64,000 bases of DNA from JABFRG01 sp038210445 (GCA_038210445.1 JBBQWQ010000039.1:1-64000); one strand, 5' to 3'; shown: positions 11,697 through 21,212, counted from the first letter of the stretch. The notes: generated by a model not told the origin, from the sequence alone. Program-made: numbers and translations.

Positions 11697-13652
11697 ATGA
11701 CCTTCACCCGACTGATCAAGCGCGGCGCCGCCGCGTCTTCGCTCTCTGCCATCGTCGCCAGTGCTGCCTGTAGCAGTAGCGATCCGACACCGCAGTTCGT
11801 TGCGGGATTCCAGACGCAGGTGCAAGTGCCGCGCGACCTGAAGTCCATCATCGTGGACGTGCGGCAGTTCGGCCAGAGCGTGTTCTGTCAGGAATACCCG
11901 GTGGTATACGACAGCGTGGCTGGCACCGGCACGGTGCGCCTGCCGCAGTCGCTCGGCACCATCGCCGGCGCCAAAGAGAGCTCGCTCCCGGTCGAAATCG
12001 TGGTCCGAGGCACCACCGCATTTTTGCCGCGCGGCGCCCTCAACAACTGCGCGAGCGGCTTCAAGGTGAAGAGCCAGATCGGCGCCGCCGACCTGGCCAC
12101 CTCCGACGCCAAGGCCGGCGACGTGCGCATCTTGCGTCGCTCGGTGCAGCAGTACGTGAAGGGCAAGAAGCTGTACGTGCCCATGCCGCTCCGCTACGCG
12201 TGCTTCGATGTCGACTGCTCGGCGTCGACGGTGGAGGGCGATCAGAGCTGCAAGGGTGGCCGGTGCGCCCCGCCCAGCCTGCTGGCCGAAACGCTTCGCG
12301 AGTTCACCGTCGACATGATCAACGGCACCAGCAACCTGTGCTTCCGGAGCAAGACCGCCAACGGCAAGCCGGGCTGCCTCGACGCGCCGCTGGCGCCCAA
12401 GGTGCTCGACGCCGGCAAGTGCCTTTACGAGATTCAAGAGCTGCCCAACGTGCCATTCTCCGGCGTGAACGTGCAGCTGGTATTCGAATCGGGCTTCCTC
12501 ACCGAGGTGCTCGATCAAGATCCGGACGAGGGCTTCTTCATCCCCGACGCCACCAAGCCCAAGCAGTTTCAGCTGGCGCCCGGCCTGTGCGACGCGGTGA
12601 AGGGCGTGAACGAGAAGGGCGAGCCGGTTCCGCACCCGGTGACGGCGGTGGGCGCCTCTGGCGTGTGCCCAGAGAAGCGTACGCTGCAGCCGCTGTGCGC
12701 CGACGAAGAGGAGCAGAAGATCTACGGGCAAAACGGCGCCGGCGCGCCCTCCTCGGGCAGCGCCCCCGGCATCAAGCTCAAGCCCTCGCCCACCGGCCTG
12801 GCGCTGCTCTTCGACTTCACCGAGGCCAATAGCTCCGCCTTCGCCGCCGGCGGCATCGCGCAGCAGCTGGTCGACTTCGCGCTGCAGGATCCCTCGCTCG
12901 ACACCGTGAGCATGGGCCTGGTGAAGATGCCCGCGGGCGATGCGTGCGTGCCCAACTTCGACGTGAACCCCGCCGCCGGCAAGGCCAACCTCGAGCTCAT
13001 TCGCACGGTGCTCTCCGACTACACCTCGGGCCGCAAGGTGCTCCTCAACCGCGCCGGCGACATTGGCATGACGCCGTCGCTCAAGCTCGCGGTGAGCAAG
13101 CTCGGTGCGTTGAACGTCGACCGCCGCGCCATGGTCGTCATCGGCAACGGCCCCTTCGACTCTTCGGTATGCAACGAGGGCGACAATGCGGCCACGGTGG
13201 TCGCCGCCGCGAACACCGCCGGCACCCCCACGTATGTGGTGTTCAGCGGCGACGCCAGCACCAACGATCTGGCGCAAGCCACGGCGCTTGCTACCGCCGG
13301 CGGTACGTCGGCCTACGACGCGCGCGGCGCGGGGGGCAACGGCACCGCCGTGAAGGCCTTCGTCGACGTGGCCACCGAGTACACCACCTGCCGCTACGAC
13401 GCGCCCAACGGCGCTCCCAGCGACGGCAAGCTGGCCTACTTCGACAAGCTCACCTTCCAGGAGGTCTCGATCGCGCGGAACGACGCCTGCAGCGCCACCA
13501 GCGGCGCCGGCTGGAAGACCGAGGGCACCCGCATCGTCATGTGCAAAGACTCCTGCGACGCGCTGCGCGACACCGTGAAGAAGACCGCGGCGCTCGCCGT
13601 GTCTCAGGGTCAATCGGCCAGCCCGACTGCCGTGTATCTGCGCGTGAAATGA
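11697..13652 (+). CDS. large cysteine-containing lipoprotein, possible vWA-like C-terminal half
   Basis: This encodes 651 residues. The N-terminus up to ASAAC is a lipoprotein signal, so it is probably an outer-membrane or periplasmic lipoprotein. About twenty cysteines are spread through the chain. The C-terminal half begins with GLALLFDFTEANSS and later has RRAMVVIGNGPFDSS, a spacing reminiscent of a von Willebrand A fold with a degenerate metal site. This is a weak resemblance. GAGAGGAG precedes the ATG and is a strong ribosome-binding site. It is third in line after the kinase and the PEGA protein, with a 41-bp gap, and the three are probably one functional unit. Confidence 0.75.
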   Translation: MTFTRLIKRGAAASSLSAIVASAACSSSDPTPQFVAGFQTQVQVPRDLKSIIVDVRQFGQSVFCQEYPVVYDSVAGTGTVRLPQSLGTIAGAKESSLPVEIVVRGTTAFLPRGALNNCASGFKVKSQIGAADLATSDAKAGDVRILRRSVQQYVKGKKLYVPMPLRYACFDVDCSASTVEGDQSCKGGRCAPPSLLAETLREFTVDMINGTSNLCFRSKTANGKPGCLDAPLAPKVLDAGKCLYEIQELPNVPFSGVNVQLVFESGFLTEVLDQDPDEGFFIPDATKPKQFQLAPGLCDAVKGVNEKGEPVPHPVTAVGASGVCPEKRTLQPLCADEEEQKIYGQNGAGAPSSGSAPGIKLKPSPTGLALLFDFTEANSSAFAAGGIAQQLVDFALQDPSLDTVSMGLVKMPAGDACVPNFDVNPAAGKANLELIRTVLSDYTSGRKVLLNRAGDIGMTPSLKLAVSKLGALNVDRRAMVVIGNGPFDSSVCNEGDNAATVVAAANTAGTPTYVVFSGDASTNDLAQATALATAGGTSAYDARGAGGNGTAVKAFVDVATEYTTCRYDAPNGAPSDGKLAYFDKLTFQEVSIARNDACSATSGAGWKTEGTRIVMCKDSCDALRDTVKKTAALAVSQGQSASPTAVYLRVK

Positions 13653-13700
13653 AAGCGCGCAGACGCGTGCACAGGGCGAACTTGTGGTAGTAGGCGGCTC

Positions 13701-13940
13701 ATGACTACCCCCGCTGCAGTCGCCGACGTGAACGCAAAGACCGTTACTTTCGAGTCCACGACCTACTCGATTCAGGAGCTCGGCGAGGACACCTTCACCG
13801 TGCTCGTCAAGGGCGTGCCGGTGGGGCGCATCGTGTACACCTTCGGCGCCGCGAACGGCATCCCCGAGGGAGAAGGCGCCACCGAAGACGCCCTCTACGC
13901 CATCGCCGAGGCTTGGTTCGCAGCCACCGCCGAGAGCTGA
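13701..13940 (+). CDS. small hypothetical protein
   Basis: This encodes 79 residues with an ordinary soluble composition: no signal peptide, no Cys, and a beta-rich middle (TVTFESTTYSIQELGEDTFT). The family is not recognised. It lies between the large lipoprotein gene and a convergent PEGA gene, and nothing overlaps it. The ATG has no obvious ribosome-binding site, so the confidence is moderate. Confidence 0.55.
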   Translation: MTTPAAVADVNAKTVTFESTTYSIQELGEDTFTVLVKGVPVGRIVYTFGAANGIPEGEGATEDALYAIAEAWFAATAES

Positions 13941-13964
13941 ACGGGAGCCTCTCTCAAGGGCCGA

Positions 13965-15734
13965 TCAGGGGCCGAATTCGAAGCCGATGTAGGCGCCCAC
14001 GAACACCTGGGCGCCGGAAGCGAATTGGTAAGCGGGCGTGGCGATGGGCGCCGGAGGTTTGCCGTCTTTGCCCATGAAGCGATTGGGATCGCTATCGGCG
14101 CGCGTCGCCGAGTCGGAGAGGGCGGTGGCGCTCTCGGCCGAGAGGTTCAGGCCGACCTTGATGAGGAACGTCTCGCCGGTGCGGTAACCCACGCTGCCGT
14201 CGAGCGAGAGCACGGGCGAGAAGTAGCCGCGGCTCGCGGGCGAGTATTTGTCGATGCGCTCGGAGCCGTCGGTGGCCACGGCGTCGCGAACCATGACCAT
14301 GCGCCGGAACGCGAGCCCCGCGCCGCCGGCCAGCGCCCCGCGAATGCGCGCGGTCTGAAACACCACGCGCGCACGCACCGCGGCGGTGCCGCCAAGCCGA
14401 TGAAAGGCGAAGGTCTCGTTGCGGGCCACACCCACGGCGAGCTTGTTCGAGGTGGAGTCGCCCACGCCGTCGAAGACCACCGTCTGTTTGGTGTAGTCGT
14501 ATTGCGCGGAGACGAAGAGCTCGAGGCCCACTGGGTCCCACTGGTAGCCAAAGTAGCCGGCCACGGTAGGGCCGAGCGGCGTCGAGGAGTCGCACGACTT
14601 CGCGCCCAGGCCGTCTTGCGCGCTGCATCGGGTGTCGATGGTGCTGCCCAGCGTGGAGGCCGAGAGGGCGCCGCCGAGCTGCGCGCCGCCGTAGACGCCT
14701 TCAAGACCGCGCGTTTTCGTGGCGATGCGCTCGGTGGAGATGGTCTTGGAGAGCTGCAGAGTGACGCTCTCGGTGAAGCTCTCCTTGGGCTTGAGCACCA
14801 GGGTCTTGAGGTACGGATCGTAGCCCTCGCGCGTGACCTTGAGCTCGTGCGAGCCGGGGGCCAGCGTTTGCGTGGCGCTCCCCTCGCCCACGTTCTTGCC
14901 GTCGATGAAGATGGCGCCCTGGCCATCGGCCACCGCGATTTTCACGGTGGCGGGCCCGCCGTTGGCGGTGAGTGTGAACTCCCGGCGAACGCCGCGGGGG
15001 ATCTCCACCTTCTCGGCCTCAGCTGCCAGCCCCAGACCGCGCAACGCGATCTCGTGGGTGCCGGGGTCGACCTCGCCTTCCCAGGGGGCGGGGCCGACAT
15101 CGACGCCGTCCAGGATGACCCGCACGCTCTGTGCCGAGGCTTCCTTCACCACCAGGTGGCCCTTGGTGGCCGCGACCTCGAGGGTCACCGTCAGGGGCGT
15201 CACGCCGCCCGCCGGCACGTTGGGAGCGCGGTCGAAGGGCGCCAGATCGGCCTTTTGCACGCGCACCCGGTGTGGGCCCGCGGCGAGACGCAAATTGCGA
15301 CCCAGCGGCGACTTTCCCACCACTTTGTCGTCCACCAAGATCTCCGCGCCTTCCACGTTCACGTTCACCGTGAGCAGGCCGGTCTTGGTGTTGAGATCCT
15401 GCAAGCGCTTGTCGACCTGCACCTTCTTTACCGGCGGAGATTTGGCCCCAAAGGTGTTCAGGTACTCCTCGTAGTGGCCATAGGCCTCGGCGTCGCGCCC
15501 CAGCTCGTACTCGGCGTTGGCAAGACCGAAGAGCGCGCGCTCGGTCTTGTTCAGCGCGTAGGCCGCGGCGAAGGCATCGGCCGCGTCGCTCCACTTCTTG
15601 GTGCGCGTCGCCGCGTCGCCGCGGGTGAGCGCTGCGGTTTCATCGGCGCCGGCCTTTTGGGCGTACGCGACCTGCGGCACTCCCAGCAGGAGGGCCGAAC
15701 CAAAGGCAAGAGCAGCAAGAAGGCGCATCGACAT
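13965..15734 (-). CDS. PEGA/TPR outer-membrane protein with C-terminal beta-barrel-like region
   Basis: This encodes 589 residues. A signal peptide ends near AYAQKAGA. Residues about 30-110 look like TPR helices (ALFGLANAEYELGRDAEAYG). At least three PEGA-type repeats follow: EGAEILVDDKVVGKSPLG; VILDGVDVGPAPWEGE; and GAIFIDGKNVGEG with HELKVTREGYDPY after it. The last 250 residues alternate short amphipathic strands and end in an aromatic (FVGAYIGFEFGP), as outer-membrane barrels do. It is probably a surface or envelope protein. It is related in layout to the PEGA protein at 10450 but is transcribed from the other strand. A second ATG two codons later is equally possible. Confidence 0.78.
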   Translation of the reverse strand: MSMRLLAALAFGSALLLGVPQVAYAQKAGADETAALTRGDAATRTKKWSDAADAFAAAYALNKTERALFGLANAEYELGRDAEAYGHYEEYLNTFGAKSPPVKKVQVDKRLQDLNTKTGLLTVNVNVEGAEILVDDKVVGKSPLGRNLRLAAGPHRVRVQKADLAPFDRAPNVPAGGVTPLTVTLEVAATKGHLVVKEASAQSVRVILDGVDVGPAPWEGEVDPGTHEIALRGLGLAAEAEKVEIPRGVRREFTLTANGGPATVKIAVADGQGAIFIDGKNVGEGSATQTLAPGSHELKVTREGYDPYLKTLVLKPKESFTESVTLQLSKTISTERIATKTRGLEGVYGGAQLGGALSASTLGSTIDTRCSAQDGLGAKSCDSSTPLGPTVAGYFGYQWDPVGLELFVSAQYDYTKQTVVFDGVGDSTSNKLAVGVARNETFAFHRLGGTAAVRARVVFQTARIRGALAGGAGLAFRRMVMVRDAVATDGSERIDKYSPASRGYFSPVLSLDGSVGYRTGETFLIKVGLNLSAESATALSDSATRADSDPNRFMGKDGKPPAPIATPAYQFASGAQVFVGAYIGFEFGP

Positions 15735-15816
15735 GGATTCCGAGATCTTCGAGAGTAAACGAAGACCGCGCAGCTCTGCCGAAATTCGCGCGCCGCCGCT
15801 GCCCCTGCGCAGGCCC

Positions 15817-16281
15817 CTACTTTTTGGCCTTCTTCTTCGCCTTGGCTGCGGGCTTCTTGGCCGCCTTCCGAGTGACTGCGCCCTTCTTGGCCGCCTTCCG
15901 ACGTACCGCGGGCTTCTTGCCGAGCAAGCCTGGTGAGAAGCTGCGGCACGTCGCCTGGACCCTGGTCAGATTCTGCGAACCGACGTTGTCGGGGTTGGAG
16001 CCGGTACCGAGCTCGACGGAGGCCTGCGTTACGTCCGGCTTGGACACGAAGGTCGTGGTCACGTCCTGCCCTGCGGGGCTCGGATACGCGTAGGCCGCGG
16101 CCCCGCCGCCGGGAAGGGTCCCGGTGTAGAGGGTCCAAATTTCCTTGGTTCCGTTGCCGTCGGTGATGACATGCACGTATCCGACGGTCTTGCCGCTCTG
16201 CCGGAGCGCGTAGCGTGAGTAGTAGCCCATGGTAGGGCTCGGCATGATCTGGTAGGGCTTGATGCTGGCGGGGGGCGGCAT
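15817..16281 (-). CDS. hypothetical protein with histone H1-like Lys/Ala C-terminal tail
   Basis: This encodes 154 residues. The first 120 residues form an unrecognised soluble domain without a signal peptide. The last 30 residues are nearly all Lys, Ala, Arg and Pro, with the repeated unit RKAAKK. Such tails occur in histone H1-like nucleoid proteins and DNA-binding extensions. GAGGAG seven bases upstream fixes the ATG at 16281; the longer frame to 16320 is unlikely. It could bind nucleic acid or polyanions through the tail; this is inference only. Confidence 0.7.
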   Translation of the reverse strand: MPPPASIKPYQIMPSPTMGYYSRYALRQSGKTVGYVHVITDGNGTKEIWTLYTGTLPGGGAAAYAYPSPAGQDVTTTFVSKPDVTQASVELGTGSNPDNVGSQNLTRVQATCRSFSPGLLGKKPAVRRKAAKKGAVTRKAAKKPAAKAKKKAKK

Positions 16282-16362
16282 ACGGGTCTCCTCGGTGGGT
16301 GTACCGATGGTTACCAACACCGACCGATGTGAACCCCAATTCGCTACGGGGTTCGGCTGTTC

Positions 16363-17493
16363 CTATTCCTCGGGGTCGAGGTACGTGACCTCTTCACCGC
16401 GGAACGTTCGCAGCACCGTGCGCCCTTCGCCCTGCGACACGATGGCCGGGGGGAAGAGCGGCACCTTGCCGCGGCCGCCCGGGGTGTCGCAGATGAGCTT
16501 GGGGAGGGCGATGCTGGTGAGCCGACCCTGCAGCTGCCCCATGAGCTCGAGGCCGCGCGCCAGCGGCGTGCGCAGGTGCGCCGTGCCCTGCACCGGGTCG
16601 GCTTGAAGCAGGTAGTAGGGCCGCACGCGTACCCGCACCAGGCCGCGGAAGAGCGCCTCGAGCACCTCGGCCGAGTCGTTGATGCCCCGCAGCAGTACCG
16701 ACTGGTTCATGACCGGAAAGCCAGCGTCGGCGAGACGCGTGCAGGCTGCACGCGATTCGTCGGTGAGCTCCCGAGGGTGGTTGAAGTGCGTCATCACCCA
16801 GATGGGATGGTGCGGACGCATGGCCGAGAGCAGCTCGCTGGTGACGCGCATCGGCAGCGTCACCGGCACCCGGGTCGCGAGGCGAATGGTCTCCACGCTG
16901 GGAATCTCGCGCAGCGCTGCCAGCACCCGCACCAGCTTGGCGGTGGCCATGGCCATGGGGTCGCCGCCGCTGACGATGACGTCGCGCACCTCGGGATGGG
17001 CGCGCAAATAGGCGAACGCCGGGCCCAGCGCTTCCAGCGACAGGGCGCCGTCGCCGTGGCCCACCATGCGCGAGCGGGTGCAAAAGCGGCAATACACCGC
17101 GCAGCGATCGGTCACCAAGAGCAGCGCGCGGTCTGGATACCGCTGCACCAGATGGGGCGCCACCTGGTGGGCTTCTTCGCCCAGCGGGTCGGCGAGATCG
17201 CCCGGATCTACCGTGGCCTCGCGCGCGTGGGGCACCACCTGCATGCGCAGCGGGCACGCCGGGTCGTCGCGATCGAGGAGCGAGAGGTAGTACGGCGTGA
17301 TGCCCAGCGGCAGCCCCTGCGCTTCGGCCCGCCGGGCGCCCTCGCGCTCGGCATCGGTGAGCGCCAGATAGTGCTCCAGGCCTTCGACCCGGGTAACGGC
17401 GTTGCGAATCTGCCATTGCCAGTCGTCGCGCCGGAGATCGCTCGCCGCCAGGGGACCGCGACGCCGCAGGCTGGAGGCTTCCACCAGCGCCAC
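16363..17493 (-). CDS. kamA: lysine 2,3-aminomutase-like radical SAM enzyme (KamA family)
   Basis: This is a 376-residue KamA/YodO-family radical SAM protein. The [4Fe-4S] cluster ligands are Cys131, Cys135 and Cys138 in CAVYCRFC. Asp299 (QADPVQGTAHLRTP), Asp336 and Lys343 (CDTPGGRGK) match the two substrate-lysine carboxylates and the PLP lysine of lysine 2,3-aminomutase, with the same seven-residue Asp-to-Lys spacing. It would convert L-lysine to beta-lysine. A role in lysylating elongation factor P (EpmB-like) is an alternative. The start is a GTG two bases after the stop of the foldase gene, so the two are co-transcribed. Confidence 0.88.
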   Translation of the reverse strand: MALVEASSLRRRGPLAASDLRRDDWQWQIRNAVTRVEGLEHYLALTDAEREGARRAEAQGLPLGITPYYLSLLDRDDPACPLRMQVVPHAREATVDPGDLADPLGEEAHQVAPHLVQRYPDRALLLVTDRCAVYCRFCTRSRMVGHGDGALSLEALGPAFAYLRAHPEVRDVIVSGGDPMAMATAKLVRVLAALREIPSVETIRLATRVPVTLPMRVTSELLSAMRPHHPIWVMTHFNHPRELTDESRAACTRLADAGFPVMNQSVLLRGINDSAEVLEALFRGLVRVRVRPYYLLQADPVQGTAHLRTPLARGLELMGQLQGRLTSIALPKLICDTPGGRGKVPLFPPAIVSQGEGRTVLRTFRGEEVTYLDPEE

Positions 17494-17495
17494 GG

Positions 17496-18572
17496 TCAGG
17501 GCTTTCCGGCGTCGACCGTAGTGGCGGTGGTGGCGGAGTCGACAGATCGCCCGGCATCGAGCGGCGGAAGCGCGCCACCGTCGGGTGCCCAGTCGACGCG
17601 CACGCCGGCGAGAGCGCTATCGTCTACCTGCACCGGGAACTCTTTCCGCAGATCGCCCAGCAGCGCCTTCTCGCGGTCGCGAATCTTGTCTTGCGCGAGC
17701 TTTACCCGGATGACGCGCTCGGCTTCTTCGAAGGCGCGCTCGCGAGCCTCGGTGATGCCCGAGAGGCGCAGCACGAAGTAGCGCTCGCCCACCTTTACCG
17801 GCTTGTCGTAGACGTCGCCCACCGCCTTGAGCTCGAACAGCGCCACCCGCACTGGCTCCGGCACCCGGGTATTCTCGCCGCGCGCGTCGCCGGGCGGGCT
17901 CACGATGCCCACGTCGCCCAGCAGATCGACCGGTACGTTGGCCTTGGCCTGTGGATCGACCGACTTTTGCTTCACCAGCTCACCAAAAGCCGCCGCCGTC
18001 TGCGCGGTCTTGGCGGTCTTCAGCACCGCGAGCGCGCTCGGCTCGTCGCGTACGACGATGACCGACACCCGGCGGCGCTCGGGATCCTTGTAGTCTGCAC
18101 GATGTGCATCGAATTACGCGCGCACCTCGGCCAGCGGAATGTCGGCCGGCTTGGGCGCGTCTTTGCGCGTGTCGGCCAGCATCGCGTCGCGCAGAATCTG
18201 CCGCAGCTCTTCTTGCGCCACTGGGTCCTTGTCGTACCCCTTGGCGGTGGCCTCTTGCGCCAAGAGCTCCACGTTGATGATCTCGTCGAGCAGCTCTTTT
18301 CGCCGCTCCGGCGACTGGTACCGCAGGCGATCGAACTGGTCCATGCGGTCGAGCACCGCCACGTAGTCGCCCAAGGTAATGTTCTTGTCGCCCACCTTGG
18401 CCAGCACCTTGGCGGCCAGCTCCGGGGTGAGCGAATGGACCCCGCGCGAGGTGTTGCCAGCGTCGACTGCCGGCGTCGTGCCGCTCTTGCACGAATCGCA
18501 GCCGCCCACGCTCACGCCGAGAGCGGCGAAGGCGGCGCCCAGGAGCAGCGCGCGCGCGGAACGCGAAATCAT
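17496..18572 (-). pseudogene. parvulin-type peptidyl-prolyl isomerase lipoprotein split by an in-frame TAA
   Basis: Two open stretches in the same frame, 18572-18114 and 18113-17496, are separated only by a TAA at 18116-18114. The first part has a lipoprotein signal (lipobox VGGC) and a SurA/PrsA-like helical region. The second starts FDAHRADYKDPERRRV and contains the parvulin-like domain (GERYFVLRLSGI) and a coiled tail. Without the stop it would be about 358 residues, normal for a PpiC-type periplasmic foldase lipoprotein. A Tyr codon (TAC or TAT) at the stop position would restore a typical sequence. Either the gene is a recent pseudogene, there is read-through or restart, or the base is a sequencing error. 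Confidence 0.75.
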
Positions 18573-18694
18573 GCGGATCGAAGCGCCCATAGCCCTGTGG
18601 AACTACTACGACGACGCGCCTTTTGCCAGCGCGTGAGGCGCCGAGCGCCTTCCTGAACCTTGTGATCCCCGGCCGATGCGACTACTCCACGGGC

Positions 18695-19444
18695 ATGCGC
18701 TCCGTCCCGAGCATCGCTCCCCCGCTCCACCCGGACCTCAAGTACAAGAAGATCCTGCTCAAACTGAGCGGCGAGGCTCTGTGCGGGTCCACCGGTTACG
18801 GCATCCAGCCCGAGGTGCTCAAAGACACCGCCACCGAGCTGGCCGAGGTCCACGCCCTGGGCGTGCAGATTGGCATCGTGGTGGGCGGCGGCAACATCTT
18901 CCGCGGCCTCAAGGGCGCCAGCGCCGGCATGGACCGCGCGCAGAGCGACTACATGGGCATGCTCGCCACAGTGATGAACGCCCTGGCGCTGCAAGACGCG
19001 CTCGAGAAGGCCGGCGTTCCCACCCGCGTGCAGACCGCCATCGAGATTCGCCAGGTGGCCGAGCCGTACATCCGCCGCAAGGCCATGCGGCACCTGGAAA
19101 AAGGGCGTTTCGTCATCTTCGCGGCGGGTACTGGCAACCCGTACTTTTCCACCGACACCGCGGCCGCCCTGCGCGCCATGGAGATTCACGCCGACGCGCT
19201 GTTCAAGGCCACCAAGGTCGACGGCGTGTACGACAAGGACCCGGTTCGCTTTGCCGACGCCGAGATGTACCGCGAGATGACCTTCGACAAGTTCATCTCC
19301 GAGCGCATCGCGGTCATGGACTCCACCGCCGCCACGCTCTGCCGCGACAACAACATGCAAATTCGCGTGTTCAAGCTCACCACCCGCAACAACATCAAGC
19401 GCGCGGTGTTCGGCGAGCCCATCGGCACCACCGTTCAAAGGTAG
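18695..19444 (+). CDS. pyrH: UMP kinase
   Basis: This is a 249-residue uridylate kinase, which phosphorylates UMP to UDP in pyrimidine nucleotide synthesis. It belongs to the amino-acid-kinase fold: KKILLKLSGEAL at the N-terminus, VVGGGNIFRG, the UMP-binding AGTGNPYFSTDTAAALRA, and KATKVDGVYDKDP. The length matches bacterial PyrH. The frame is open further upstream to 18623, but the ATG at 18695 gives the usual short leader before the kinase core. It is convergent with the S24-like gene, with three bases between stops. Confidence 0.95.
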   Translation: MRSVPSIAPPLHPDLKYKKILLKLSGEALCGSTGYGIQPEVLKDTATELAEVHALGVQIGIVVGGGNIFRGLKGASAGMDRAQSDYMGMLATVMNALALQDALEKAGVPTRVQTAIEIRQVAEPYIRRKAMRHLEKGRFVIFAAGTGNPYFSTDTAAALRAMEIHADALFKATKVDGVYDKDPVRFADAEMYREMTFDKFISERIAVMDSTAATLCRDNNMQIRVFKLTTRNNIKRAVFGEPIGTTVQR

Positions 19445-19447
19445 CCC

Positions 19448-19762
19448 TCAGTCGCCCAGCGCGACGAGGCGGCCGAAGATCGCGTTGGGGCCGACCCAGC
19501 CGTTGATGTTTCCCCGGTTGTTTCCGATCTGAAACCGCCCGGGCTGCCGCGCCACCACCAGGTGCAGGTATTCACTTCCGTGCACCTTGCACAGAACGAT
19601 CTGCCCCACTTCCAGCGCCTCGAGCTCGGCCTCGCTGGCGAAAGGCGCCACCGTGCACAGCTGGCCCGAGGCGACTTTCCCCTTCATGGAGTGCCCGCGC
19701 GGACGAAACGACACCGTCTCGCCCTTGCGCAGTCGCTCGATATGCCCGCTGGCCCAGCCCAT
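19448..19762 (-). CDS. small S24/S26 peptidase-like protein
   Basis: This encodes 104 residues. RGHSMKGKV around Ser25 resembles the nucleophile motif of LexA/signal-peptidase-like folds, and VGQIVLCKV followed by EYLHLVV matches the next strands. In LexA a catalytic Lys sits in that last strand; here the equivalent position appears to be His67, with Lys59 earlier. Activity is therefore uncertain. There is no DNA-binding domain or membrane span. It starts four bases after dapF, so it is probably co-transcribed. Confidence 0.65.
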   Translation of the reverse strand: MGWASGHIERLRKGETVSFRPRGHSMKGKVASGQLCTVAPFASEAELEALEVGQIVLCKVHGSEYLHLVVARQPGRFQIGNNRGNINGWVGPNAIFGRLVALGD

Positions 19763-19766
19763 TTCG

Positions 19767-20552
<786 letters not shown>

Positions 20553-20701
20553 CGAGGGGAAACGGTAGTCGCCGACCGCGCCGAACTCAAGGCGCGGCTA
20601 GCGCACCGAACAGGTTGAAGACCGAGGATTTTCGGACAATTGCGGGCATCGCAAGGCGCAACGACGCGACTGGCTGGTGTTTTTCGTAAGCTGCCTGGCT
20701 C

Positions 20702-20876
20702 TTCCGGTCCGGACGACTGCGCGACGGCGGAGAGCGCCAAGCAGGAACTGAGGGTTTTTGGCCGAGACCGAGGGGGGCGCGTTCGCTGGGAGGAGCGCCG
20801 GTCGCTCACTCTCTCTTCTCGTGAGGACGGGAGGCGCCGGCCCCCCGAAGGTATCGACCAAAAACCCCAGTCTCCT
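20702..20876. repeat. long hairpin repeat, copy 1 (possible structured RNA)
   Basis: The arm at 20743-20769 pairs with 20850-20876 over about 22 base pairs, with two mismatches, a bulged A and a small internal loop. The loop is 80 nt. A conserved 41-nt flank (20702-20742, containing CGACTGCGCG and CGCCAAGCAGGA) precedes the first arm. The second copy is at 31392-31525. Two adjacent T-A pairs here (20755/20864 and 20756/20863) are C-G pairs in the other copy, so base pairing seems to be maintained. It fills most of the 322-bp gap between dapF and the ORF ending at 20875. The transcribed strand, if any, is unknown; a transposable or cruciform DNA element is the alternative. Confidence 0.65.
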
Positions 20877-21123
20877 AGCGCAGCTTCTTGCCGGTCTGCG
20901 GTTCCACGCGGCGAACCAGGCTGCAGAGTGAATCGCCGAGGGTGCCCACGGCCGCTGGCATCAGCTCGCCAGGTTGGTGCGGGCGTACCAAGCGCGGCTG
21001 CCGGAAGAGGAGCAGGTTGCCCTGTAGATCGAAGCCGAGCAGCTGGAGCTTGGACGCCGGCAGATCGTAAGCGCCGTCGGGGCCATCGACGCGGATGCCG
21101 CCACCCGACCGAACCCAGGCCAC
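20875..21123 (-). CDS. hypothetical protein, possibly a 5'-truncated remnant
   Basis: This encodes 82 residues from a GTG at 21123. The protein-like reading continues upstream without a start codon to a TGA near 21190, encoding a plausible sequence (ARLAGGFDLHNEQAGPDDRG). The gene may therefore have lost its 5' end. No family is recognised. Its stop codon lies at the foot of the copy-1 hairpin. It is 89 bp downstream of the P450 gene on the same strand. Confidence 0.4.
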   Translation of the reverse strand: MAWVRSGGGIRVDGPDGAYDLPASKLQLLGFDLQGNLLLFRQPRLVRPHQPGELMPAAVGTLGDSLCSLVRRVEPQTGKKLR

Positions 21124-21212
21124 CTGCCCGCGATCGTCGGGCCCCGCCTGCTCATTGTGAAGGTCGAACCCGCCGGCCAGGCGAGCATGCCATCACCCCC
21201 TCCGGCGCAGCA

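Noticed and set aside
20850..20876. Hairpin arm of copy 1 as a simple terminator for the ORF ending at 20875
   Set aside because: The loop is 80 nt, there is no T-tract, and the same element recurs at 31.4 kb with no gene ending there.
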